From Diplonema papillatum (taxonomy: Eukaryota > Euglenozoa > Diplonemea > Diplonemida > Diplonemidae), in contig JAPJBO010000305.1 of NCBI GenBank assembly GCA_030068145.1, positions 62,001-126,000 on the forward strand: 64,000 nt of DNA, in the 5' to 3' direction. Shown here in pieces: positions 1 through 8,599 of the stretch. Positions within the stretch are counted from its first letter, which is position 1. Each line of letters opens with the position of its first letter. The translations under genes and the position numbers were made by a program. The notes beneath the pieces are model-generated. The model was not told the origin of the DNA. It did not search any database and was given only the letters and a program-made list of their open reading frames with translations.

Positions 1-1155
1 TTCTTTGGCACCTTGTGATTGAAGGTTGATAATTCGTGATTGAACCCCGGTTTCGCTGTGGTATCACTTCAGCTCTCGAGCGATATCTCTACCCAACGAA
101 TGACGTATCGGAGAGATCTGAGCCATATCTCTCCGAAGAAGCAAACATTGAGCACCTTCGACACTTGGCGTGTCTGGGGGACTTGGCAAGTGTCCTAACT
201 TGTATTCTGAAATGACTACAGGCCAAAACCTGAAAACCCCCACTTTTTGACTGCGCCCCCGTTTTCGCAGCGGCATCAACCCTCTGCCAGGGTCGATTTT
301 TCTGCCCGACGAAGGTTGCATTTGAAAGCCCTGTGCCATATCTTTCCAATAAAGCAAACGACGACCACTTTCGATGAGTACTTGGCTTCGAACTTGCTGA
401 CAGGAATAACCTTGTATTAAACGACGCATATATGCGTCGTTAGTCCGTGTGTGGTTAAGCAAATTTAAGTAAAGTAGGCATCATGCACTAGGGATTTTAA
501 CAACTGAGGAAGTATGCAACGAAGGCAGGAAAAGGCGAACCTGCGGAAACGGAGCCGGGACCGCGTTGTATTATTACAATTTGTACGATAGCCGTGCAGG
601 ATGGCAAGAATGGTGCCGTTGAAGAAAAGTCTCGCAAGGCTCAACCATTCGTACCGTGTTCCCGGAACAGAAGGAGAAGGACGATCGAAACCCCCAACAT
701 GACACCAGAAAAGCTGAAGAACGACTCGATGTGATCAAGGTTCTGACTCTCATGAGGGCAGGGGGCGTTAGACATGAACAAGGGCACTCGTTCCTCTACT
801 GTCCGGTGGGTCATGTTCAAAGAACAGGGGGCAGTAGTTGCATGTCAACGAGGTGGGAACATGGCCGGTCTCACACCGAACCAGCAGACGTTCGAAGTCG
901 ATGTGCACCTACCAAGAGCAGACGGCAAGTAAGGCCGGTGACAAGGTGCGAGCCGTGCCGCAGCGGCAGGGCTTCGCAAAGCTGTGACCCTGAGCGGCAG
1001 GTTTCATCCTACCCGTAGGCCCGGTGGAAGCAAGGAGCCAGGCAAGAGAGAAGAACCGCAGAATGAGCGCAGACGCTGGGCAATGCTGTTGAAGAAAGAG
1101 TTCAACACCGACAGCCAAACAGACCTTCAGGCAGGACCAGCCTACGGCGGTGAAG
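1..1155. other. Region without a recognisable gene; partly duplicated, with a palindrome
   Basis: No convincing gene is seen. A minus-strand open frame (64-462) would encode a 132-residue product containing two diverged copies of a roughly 35-residue unit; in DNA these are two related blocks sharing a GCCATATCTYTCC core at about 119-150 and 333-364. This could be the tail of a repeat-protein gene or just duplicated sequence. A perfect 22-bp palindrome lies at 420-441. Plus-strand frames here have no recognisable domain. Confidence 0.4.
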
Positions 1156-1290
1156 TAACGAACCTCATCCGAGTGTCGGGTGAAACCCCTTGCTACAACG
1201 ACTGTAACACACATGCACAATGTAACGAACCTCATCCGAGTGTCGGGTGAAACCCCTTGCTACAACGACTGTAACACACATGCACAATGC
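1156..1290. repeat. Tandem duplication, two 65-bp units
   Basis: The stretch beginning TAACGAACCTCATCC at 1156 is repeated essentially without change from 1222, so this is a recent two-copy tandem duplication. It sits just outside the left end of the Mutator-like element. Confidence 0.85.
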
Positions 1291-1439
1291 CAGACGCTAG
1301 CGTCTGTCAAGAGCATGCGTGACACAGCCGTGTCGTGAAGGCCACAAAGATACCAAGGGAAATCAAAATACCATGCAGGGTCAGAACCTTGTGTAAACGC
1401 TCCCGCGGGGCCGATGGCCCCCAAAAATTTTTTTTGGGA

Positions 1440-1775
1440 AAAAAAAAGGGAAAATTACAAACATGCCCCCATAGTTTGGCCGACTTTTCAAGTTTGCCCC
1501 TGGAAGTTCTTACTTTTTACAAGGTTGCCCCATATATTTACTACTTTTTACAAGGTTGCCCCCCTATATTTACTAATTCTTTAAAACATGCCCCTTGATA
1601 GTTCTTACTTTTTACAAACATGCCCATGAAGTTTCCCCTTTTTACAAACATGCCCAAAAAGTTTCCATTTCTGACAAACATGCCCATGAAGTTTCTACTT
1701 CTTACAAGGTTGCCCAATATAGTTTACAGATCTTACAAACTTGCCCCGGGTACCCAGGTTCTTGCTCGATGGAAT
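1440..1775 (+). repeat. Left subterminal inverted-repeat arm of the Mutator-like element
   Basis: An array of short tandem units alternating ACAAACATGCCC and ACAAGGTTGCCC cores separated by AGTTTC/AGTTCTTAC spacers. The whole array is the reverse complement of 3175-3475. Arrays like this in subterminal regions are often transposase binding sites; that role is inferred. Confidence 0.8.
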
Positions 1776-2123
1776 TGCTGTTGTGCACCCGGGATGATCT
1801 GTACTGTAACCTCTTCATTGTGTTGTGACTCTGTTGTGCGCAGGTATTCACCATCGGAGAACGAGAAGGGCGGAAGAAAGACTGGTCTCCAAGATAAAAC
1901 ACACCCAGGACTGTATAACTGTGTAAGCCTGTCCAAAAACTAAAGAAAGGCTACAGCGCCGAAAGGTTTGAAATATTCGGACATGTGGAGAGCAAAATAG
2001 AAAGAGCAGGTGCGTCGGCCCGGAGGAAGCAGCGAGAGGAACGCGGGGTAACCCCCTTCAGACCCGATAGAAGGGCCCATAGCAGGACATCGGATATCAG
2101 CTGACCGGGAGGTACGCTAAATT

Positions 2124-2425
2124 ATGCGTCATGTGATACCTGATACGTGTGTGCGATGGTCGTTCGGTGGCTTGAGTACGTGCTACTGCATGGTGGTGCA
2201 AGCATACACTACGTGCTGCTGCTACGTGGTATCACATACCACTGCATGCTGCTACGTGCACCGTGTAGATGCTACGTACGCATACGCTGCTGCTGCTACG
2301 TGCTGCTGCTACGTGGTATCACATACCACTGCATGCTGCTGCTACGTGCTGCTACACCGTGTGCTGCTACACGCAGTACGCATACGCTGCTGCTGCTACG
2401 TGCTGCTGCATCCCAGGTGATGCTT
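2124..2425. repeat. CTG/TACG-rich minisatellite
   Basis: Imperfect repeats of GCTGCTGCTACG combined with a palindromic GTGGTATCACATACCAC core (for example near 2228 and 2312). It lies within the Mutator-like element, inside the left arm. Open frames here are Cys/Tyr-rich translations of the repeat and not genes. Confidence 0.7.
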
Positions 2426-2540
2426 AAGTGCAGCCGACGATTCGAACCGGAGATTCGTTTGCGAAAATGAACCATCGAGAAAAAAGAGAGATTAGGACGG
2501 AGGGTTGGGGTTTGAAAAGGGGAGGACATTCACAGATCTG

Positions 2541-3180
2541 CTATTTGTCATCCTGTTTTTTGCATGTCAAAACGTTGTGACCCGAATCACCACATCCGGT
2601 GCACTTTCGTTTCTTTGCTGCTGGGGCTGGGTCACTTGACGTGCCGCGCTTTGAGCCCTTTTGTGGTTTGTTGATTACATCGGAGCATGTTCGTTTGTTG
2701 TGCCCTGTAGATTTGCAATCGAAGGGGACGGACCTCGCCATTGCTTTTCATCCTTCGCTTTTTTTCCCCCTCAGCAGTACACGGGAGGAAGTATAGTCGA
2801 AATCGTGCTTGTTTTCCTTTTGTATTTTCTGCATTGGCTTTTGTATTCTGACGTTGAGCCGGCCTGTGCAGCCTCCATGAGAAGGGATTCCCGTACCTTT
2901 CCACTGTGCAGCTTTGACTTGAGGTGGTGCGCGCAGGATACTTGCGGGAAGTCAGGGAATACATCCTCCAAAGCAGCCTTGATCCCTTTGTCCTGGTCGC
3001 TGATGAATATTGTTTCGCCAGAGAGTGACCTTTCAAAAGCTTCCGGTTCAAGGCGTAGGTCCACCAAAGGGTGTTTTCGCATGGGACTATGGCAGCCCAG
3101 AGGATGACAACCTTTCGGTTTCCAACTCGGAGGAAGGCATTCGTTGCATTTTCATCTTCTTGAGCATGTTTAGTTAGTTC
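2541..3180 (-). pseudogene. MULE transposase fragment, frameshifted
   Basis: Read on the minus strand, the distal part contains a segment with GNRKVVILWAAIVPCENTLWW, typical of the middle of the MULE DDE domain. A frame change near 3040 leads into a segment containing FISDQDKGIKAALEDVFPDF and CAHHLKSKL, the motif around the second catalytic Asp and the following C..H pair of MULE transposases. After further breaks, the proximal end (2541-2620) has a zinc knuckle of the form CTGCGDSGHNVLTC, the usual C-terminal finger of these enzymes. The N-terminal DNA-binding domain and the region around the last catalytic residue are missing or scrambled. The family assignment is confident; the copy is clearly broken. 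Confidence 0.8.
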
Positions 3181-3475
3181 CCGGGTGAGAACCTGGGTAC
3201 CCGGGGCAAGTTTGTAAGATCTGTAAACTATATTGGGCAACCTTGTAAGAAGTAGAAACTTCATGGGCATGTTTGTAAGAAATGGAAACTTTTTGGGCAT
3301 GTTTGTAAAAAGGGGAAACTTCATGGGCATGTTTGTAAAAAGTAAGAACTATCAAGGGGCATGTTTGTAAGAATTAGTAAATATAGGGGGCAACCTTGTA
3401 AAAAGTAAGAACTTCCAGGGGCAAACTTGAAAAGTCGGCCAAACTATGGGGGCATGTTTGTAATTTTCCCAAAAA
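3175..3475 (-). repeat. Right subterminal inverted-repeat arm of the Mutator-like element
   Basis: Reverse complement of the left arm at 1440-1775 with the same roughly 22-bp internal units. The segment beyond it (3475-3611) is AT-rich and is the part retained in the miniature element at 46757-46988. Confidence 0.8.
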
Positions 3476-3929
3476 AAAAAATTGCTCAACTTCCTCAAAA
3501 TTACCGCAGTTTTTGTTCCAAAATTTTAAAATTCAAAAAACCCTAATTTTTTCCGGAAATTTTTTTTGGCCATTTCCAAAAAGACACAAGGTTTTGACCC
3601 TGCATGATACCGACCTTCTAATCCACGAAAAGCGTTGGAAAGAGCAGAGCGAACAAGAGACTGCGGCAAACCGGGAAGTAAGGCAAACGGTTCGAAAAAC
3701 GACGCTGGGGAAGAACCAGCATAGATGCCGCAATGGCGTTTGTTCGTGGTTTGCGCGACAACATGACTCTACTCAAAGGACTCAAGGTACAAAGGGGATG
3801 GGATTGTGGTCCACTATTTCGGCCACGCGCTGCACATTGGACAAAAGGGGTACTTCCCTGCAGAATGTCCCATTCACTATGAAGAACAGTGCCCGCATGC
3901 AACGCTGGATTCACCATTCCTTCCGAACT

Positions 3930-4080
3930 TTGCTTAAATTTGCTTCAATTTGGCCTGAGAAAATTTAAGCAAATTTAAGCAAAATTAAGCGAATTTAAGC
4001 GAATCTGAAGCAAATCTGAAGCAAATCGACTTTGCTTTTTTCGGGAGTCACCAACTTTGCTTAAATTTGCTTTGCTTGCC
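3930..4080. repeat. TTTAAGC/GCTTAAA repeat cluster with inverted copies
   Basis: Several copies of AATTTAAGCAAA and AATCTGAAGC in one orientation are flanked by GCTTAAATTTGC in the other, so the block can fold on itself. A related AAGCAAATTTAAG occurs at about 456-470. It immediately adjoins the end of the minus-strand AT-hook open frame. Confidence 0.6.
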
Positions 4081-4405
4081 AACTATGGAACGAGTGACAT
4101 AAGGTGGCCGCTTGAGCGGCGCCAATCCGAGCGCACACAGCAGCAGTGACGCGTCGGCAGTATTTGCACTTCAGGATGGGGCTGCCGTCATGAGCGTCGA
4201 CGGCTAGCGAGTGTCGGCAGAGGGTGCAGTGGTCGGAGCAAGCTTGAACGTGGCAGGTCGGTGCCGCACAAACGAGTTGGTCGATGTACTTCAGCGCATT
4301 AACCTTGCGCATGCGCCGCGCAGCCTGCGAGATCACGCGCTTCCGGGGTCGTCCGGATCCGGTCCCACGTGCCTTCATGCCTTTCCGCGTCTTCCGCGGC
4401 GGCAT
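4061..4405 (-). CDS. Small AT-hook and Cys-rich protein, possibly transposon-derived
   Basis: A 114-residue open frame on the minus strand, starting at an ATG near 4405. The N-terminus is very basic and contains an AT-hook core, GRPRKR, at about residues 18-23. The C-terminal half is rich in Cys and His in paired spacing: CSDHCTLC, then CKYC, with further Cys and His residues to the end, suggesting a zinc-binding module. I do not recognise a named family. The neighbourhood is transposon debris on both sides and the frame lies opposite to all host genes, so it is more likely part of a mobile element than a host gene. GC content is higher than in the AT-rich flanks, which supports coding. Confidence 0.4.
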   Translation of the reverse strand: MPPRKTRKGMKARGTGSGRPRKRVISQAARRMRKVNALKYIDQLVCAAPTCHVQACSDHCTLCRHSLAVDAHDGSPILKCKYCRRVTAAVCARIGAAQAATLCHSFHSWQAKQI

Positions 4406-4982
4406 GGTGGTGGTGTAGTCCCATTTTTTATTTCTTTTTTTCTCGGCGGGCAGGGGACTTTAGCTCTTTGTCTGACCGAGCAAAAAAGCCGGTTTCAGCG
4501 AAAACCCCGGTTTTTCGGCTCTGTGGTGCTGGTGGGTGTCTGAGTGCCTGGAACTGTCGCCCCACACACACAAACTAGGGAACGGAGAGGAGTGGTGAGA
4601 TATAGGCCTGCGGTGGCGGTGTGCACGTCATCAAACTACGGAGGTGATATGTCAAAAAAAGCTTTGATGGCAGTAGCAGTATTCAGGGGGGCACTGCGCC
4701 TGTGCACACCAAGGCTTCCTTGTAGTTTTTGTGGATTTGTGGAATGAGCAGAAACGATTTGCTCGTGTTCTTCCGTCGTTTTCGAGGTCCTCGACAGAAG
4801 CTCCAGTCCGCACATGTGTGAGACTGCCGGAGTACCGGAGTTTCAAGCGAACTTTCACTCACACAAGTCCCTTTTTTTTCCCACGCGCAGCGTGAGAAAA
4901 TTTTTTTCTTGCCATGTTGACTTTTTAACCGGGATTTTCCTGAATTTCGGGGATTAGAATAACCCCTGGCAGCGCCAGTGCT

Positions 4983-5412
4983 CCCGGTAGCGAAAAAGTG
5001 CGAGGAATTCCTCAAAAAAAAGAGGCTCGAAAAAAGAGGGTGAAAAATTCCTCACGAGGAATTCCTCACCTTTTTCCCGTTGGTGGTATCGTGTAGCCAA
5101 AGCACTGCATCACAGTCTACTCGGGGCTGGCGGGCAGAAGTCTGGGGCTGCCACGGGGGCTGGAGCCGAGAAAGAGGGTCGAGGATCAGAAGCAGCCCCG
5201 GATTTCTTGACAGATTCTCTCCGAGTCGACACAAGTGCCTTGTTCCATGTGATCTCTGGTCTGCGTCTACTCGTGCCAATGATTTACCAGCACGCAGTGT
5301 CGAGTGGTGGTTGAATTTGAAACGGGCTGTTGCCTCCAGGAATGTGCAGTGTTTATAGTGACAAACAGACTGAGAAGTGCAAACCTTCTCCACCTGTACC
5401 GTACCGTTCGCC
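4983..5412. repeat. Dispersed 430-bp repeat, copy 1
   Basis: Nearly the same sequence occurs at 44331-44754 in the same orientation. Both begin with GAAAAAGTGCGAGGAATTCC, contain nested GAGGAATTCCTC palindromes, continue through a GGCTGGCGGGCAGAAGTCTG block and end near CACCTGTACCGTACCGTTCG. There is no intact open frame shared by the copies, so this looks like a non-autonomous mobile element or a fragment of one. Confidence 0.85.
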
Positions 5413-5756
5413 GGGGGGCCCCGCCCACCGACCACACGCACCAAGCTGAACCTCACAAACAAACAAAAGGTCGAAAGACACTAATCTGTACGTCCCACGG
5501 GGTCGTCGGAAACACAAAAAACTTTTCCTGGTTTAGGCTTCCTCCGGCATTTCGGAGGTAAGCGGGAGCACTGCAAATGGGCAGGGAAAAAATACTGGAT
5601 GGCTAGTTAAGGCAAAGCACCATTTCTTTTCGATATAACGATGGGACCATGTACTTATTTTGGCAATCTTCAATCGAGCTTGACGCATGTATGCAGTTAG
5701 AGACACATGCACGTAACACCAGAAGAAAGAACAAGAACAAGCCTAAAAGGTCAAGC

Positions 5757-5762
5757 CCGCAG
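5757..5762 (+). promoter_or_regulatory. Putative splice acceptor before the BLES03-like gene
   Basis: The CCCGCAG lies immediately upstream of AAACA-ATG. The same CCCGCAG context appears before the large KOW/WW gene (27981). It could be a trans-splicing acceptor or the end of a 5'-UTR intron; no branch point or strong pyrimidine tract is evident. Confidence 0.35.
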
Positions 5763-5767
5763 AAACA

Positions 5768-6598
5768 ATGCCGCACATCCGCCGAACAATTTGGAAGAAG
5801 GCGACAGAGTCGATCTCAGACTTCGTCAATGTGTGCGCGTCTCAGAAATCGGAAAAACTCTCGCAGACGGAAGCGTGGTACGGCATAGCGAAGGGCGCCG
5901 AGGAGAAGGAGTTCAACCTTCTCCCAGACACGGCAGTCAAAGAACTGGAAATAGCACGCAAAGAATTGCCGGAGGCCGAGTGTTCGCGAATGGGGCGGAG
6001 ACAGCCCGATGTCACCATGGACTCACGATACAGAGCCCCGGCCTCAAGGCGGAGAAGGAAGTCTAAGAACAAGGACGCAGAAGTCACTGAGACATCAGAG
6101 GAAAGCGCACCGAAGGTTGACTTGGCGGAAAACGATGAGGCCCCGACACCAAGTCTGCTACAGAAGTTTGCGTGGAACGTCTACACGCATCTGCGGAAGC
6201 ACAACGTTCGCGAAGGTCGATGGCTCATTTGCGTGCCTGAAGCGAAGCTTGCGCCTTTGGTTGAAGCACTCGTCGCAGCTCAGGAAGATGGGACACTGCC
6301 CAGCACGGCGATTGATTTCAAAGCGATCTCCGGGACGAACTTTCTGGTAGGGGTCTACACGGAAAATTACGGAGATGCCAAAGTGATGAGCAAGACTAGG
6401 TCCGTCCTCCTGGGCATAACATCGAAACTCGACGTGGAGGCGCAGATGACCTACAAACTAGTCGGTGTGGCGCAGCTCGAGAACGAGTGGGACACATCCA
6501 TGAAGTTCATGCTCAGGGACACCGTCGTGCCACGGGAGAACGCAGGAGCTACGGAGCTGGAGTGGTTGTGGCTGAGACAGGCGTATGCCTTTTTCTAA
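5768..6598 (+). CDS. DUF1917/BLES03-like protein
   Basis: An intronless 276-residue product. The first half (about 1-125) is charged and low in complexity, with a basic patch RRRRKSKNK near residue 96 that could be a nuclear localisation signal. The second half resembles the DUF1917 (basophilic leukaemia expressed protein BLES03/C11orf68) family: GRWLICVP near residue 150, an Ala-rich helix ending in DGTLPSTAIDFKAIS, then VGVYTENYGDAKVMSKTR near residue 195 and a following TYKLV strand. The biochemical role of that family is not established. The start is chosen because a CCCGCAG acceptor-like site lies 5 bases before this ATG. The match is by motif memory only; moderate confidence in the family, high confidence that it is a gene. 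Confidence 0.6.
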   Translation: MPHIRRTIWKKATESISDFVNVCASQKSEKLSQTEAWYGIAKGAEEKEFNLLPDTAVKELEIARKELPEAECSRMGRRQPDVTMDSRYRAPASRRRRKSKNKDAEVTETSEESAPKVDLAENDEAPTPSLLQKFAWNVYTHLRKHNVREGRWLICVPEAKLAPLVEALVAAQEDGTLPSTAIDFKAISGTNFLVGVYTENYGDAKVMSKTRSVLLGITSKLDVEAQMTYKLVGVAQLENEWDTSMKFMLRDTVVPRENAGATELEWLWLRQAYAFF

Positions 6599-6735
6599 CA
6601 AGTTTTCCCGGTTGCTCCCAAATCAGGTCCTCACAAAGCAGTAGCAGCCCAGGAGGGTCTTCTGCGGCGCACGCTGGGCTCACCCCCACACGACCGGCCC
6701 TCAGCTCGCAGGATTTTTCCCTCGCACCTTTCCAC

Positions 6736-6845
6736 CTAAGAAAACCAAAAATACCGTCACTAAAAGGCATGAAAAGACGCTGAAAGTAAGTAATGTTGGC
6801 GAAAACGAAAAGCAAAAGAATAAACCAAAACTACGCATTTCTTTC
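6736..6845. repeat. 105-bp dispersed repeat, copy 1
   Basis: Shares about 105 bp (AAAACCAAAAATACCGTCAC through ACTACGCATTTCTTT) with 8462-8565 in direct orientation; the last 15 bases occur again near 9474. It lies just downstream of the BLES03-like gene. Confidence 0.8.
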
Positions 6846-7553
6846 TACCGATCTACCACATGGGTCTCGTTAGAGCTACCAGTGGAGGATTTGGCAAAAC
6901 GTTGACGCACTTCTTCGGAACTGCTATCATATGTCCTCCCACGTGGAACAGAAAGTTCTGACGACGTGCCTAACCACTCGCTCTGTGGACGAAGTGAGAA
7001 AACTGACAACACGCTAAATAGCTTCTTTGATAGAAGACTTTGCAAATATCTACCACACGATACGTCCGATTTGCCAGTTGACCAAAAAGAAAGTGTGTCT
7101 ACAACCGGCAGCCGGGACTTACTTTATCTTGCGCAAACATTTATGTTAGCCAATGGACCGTCAACCGGGAAAGGAAAACAAAAATCAAAGTAGGTGGTGT
7201 TACCCACAATGCTGAATATAGAAGTTTGATAGAAGTTGTATGGAGTAGGGGGTGTCACTTTTTATTGTTATAATGATGGTGCACAACGCTGACGTTTTCT
7301 TGAGCCGAACTCCCGTTTTCTGCGCGCAAGCCCAACTGCGGTTGTGGTTCGCGCTGCACGCGGCCCTTTGGACCCATTTCGGGCGAGGAAAAGACACTGG
7401 CCTTGCCAACACCTCCAGTACTTTCTGACCACCTGCGATGCTCATCTTGGCAAGGGGCCAATGTGCAAGCGACCTTGCGTTTCTTGTGCTGATGCACTGG
7501 ATGGCTCGCCTCGGCCTTTCCCTGCCACCAGCTCACAAGGGTGTTGTCCTGGC

Positions 7554-8092
7554 GGCTGGCTGGGCAGCTGGCTGGGCGACTGGCTGGGCGACTGCTGGCT
7601 GGGCGACTGGCTGGGCGACTGGCTGGGCGACTGGCTGGGCGACTGGCTGGGCGACTGGCTGGGCGACTGGCTGGGCGACTGGCTGGGCGACTGGCTGGGC
7701 GACTGGCTGGGCGACTGGCTGGGCGACTGGCTGGGCGACTGGCTGGGCGACTGGCTGGGCGACTGGCTGGGCGACTGGCTGGGCGACTGGCTGGGCGACT
7801 GGCTGGGCGACTGGCTGGGCGACTGGCTGGGCGACTGGCTGGGCGACTGGCTGGGCGACTGGCTGGGCGACTGGCTGGGCGACTGGCTGGGCGACTGGCT
7901 GGGCGACTGGCTGGGCGACTGGCTGGGCGACTGGCTGGGCGACTGGCTGGGCGACTGGCTGGGCGACTGGCTGGGCGACTGGCTGGGCGACTGGCTGGGC
8001 GACTGGCTGGGCGACTGGCTGGGCGACTGGCTGGGCGACTGGCTGGGCGACTGGCTGGGCAGCTGGCTGGGCGACTGGCTGGGCGACTGGCT
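7554..8092. repeat. 12-bp minisatellite, about 45 copies
   Basis: Nearly perfect tandem copies of GGCTGGGCGACT, with a few variants (GGCTGGGCAGCT at both ends and one irregular unit near 7600). Because 12 is divisible by three and the unit has no stop in any frame, all six frames stay open and yield four-residue periodic peptides (GWAT, GDWL, LAGR; SPSQ and ASRP on the other strand). The homogeneity indicates recent expansion or conversion. It is not supported as coding. Confidence 0.95.
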
Positions 8093-8235
8093 CCGTTTTG
8101 CATCACAGCCGCGCCAAAACGACGTTGCTGACGTGGTCACCGTATTTCAAAACAGCCGCGGCAATCCCGCCATGCACTGCTCGTAAGCACCCAGTGCTAT
8201 CTGGTGCGGCTTCTGCTGCCATCTTTCCGTAGTCT

Positions 8236-8311
8236 GTACTGGGGCGACTGGATACTCCTCGGAGAGATGGTCCCTGCACTGCTCGCCTCTCTCTCTCTCT
8301 CTCTCTCTCTT
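8236..8311 (+). repeat. Short interspersed repeat ending in (CT)n, copy 1
   Basis: Contains GGGGCGACTGGATACTCCTC then GGAGAGATGGTCCCTGCACT followed by a CT run. Three further copies in the same orientation are at about 41602-41666, 41836-41914 and 47727-47792. The constant 3' simple-sequence tail resembles a SINE tail, but no tRNA or 7SL-like promoter boxes are clear. Confidence 0.75.
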
Positions 8312-8461
8312 TCCTTGTTTCAGCATAACTTTGTTCACGATCATCCTGAACGTACATGACATTGTTATGTGCAGATTTGTTCCTTCCCTGGTTCATCCAC
8401 TTGGGCGGCATAGAGAGAGTACGACAACTCTATGGCACCATAAAGTCCAGAAATCCATGGT

Positions 8462-8565
8462 GAAGAAAGAAAACCAAAAATACCGTCACCAAAAGGCATG
8501 AAAAGACGCTGAAAGTAAATAATGTTGTCGAAAACGAAAACCAAAACTACGCATTTCTTTAGTAT
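8462..8565. repeat. 105-bp dispersed repeat, copy 2
   Basis: Direct repeat of 6736-6845 with a few substitutions and one short internal deletion. Confidence 0.8.
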
Positions 8566-8599
8566 CTCAACCTTCGTGCTGCACACGCAACCCGTGTCC

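Larger units (their letters stand above)
1368..3611 (-). mobile_element. Mutator-like DNA transposon (degenerate) with long terminal inverted repeats
   Basis: The two ends are inverted copies: the left end reads ACCATGCAGGGTCA and the right end carries its reverse complement. Inside them lie about 300-bp inverted arms (about 1440-1775 and 3175-3475) built from a roughly 22-bp tandem unit with the core ACAAACATGCCC. Between the arms, on the minus strand, are pieces of a Mutator-type transposase. The outermost sequence recurs as a miniature element at 46757-46988. No clear target-site duplication is visible. The internal region is too short for a complete transposase, so this copy is probably inactive. 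Confidence 0.8.

Noticed and set aside
7255-8232. Long open frames of 196-283 codons on both strands (SPSQ, ASRP, GWAT, GDWL and LAGR peptides)
   Set aside because: They are translations of the 12-bp minisatellite, which has no stop in any frame. Flanking parts show no domain or codon signal.
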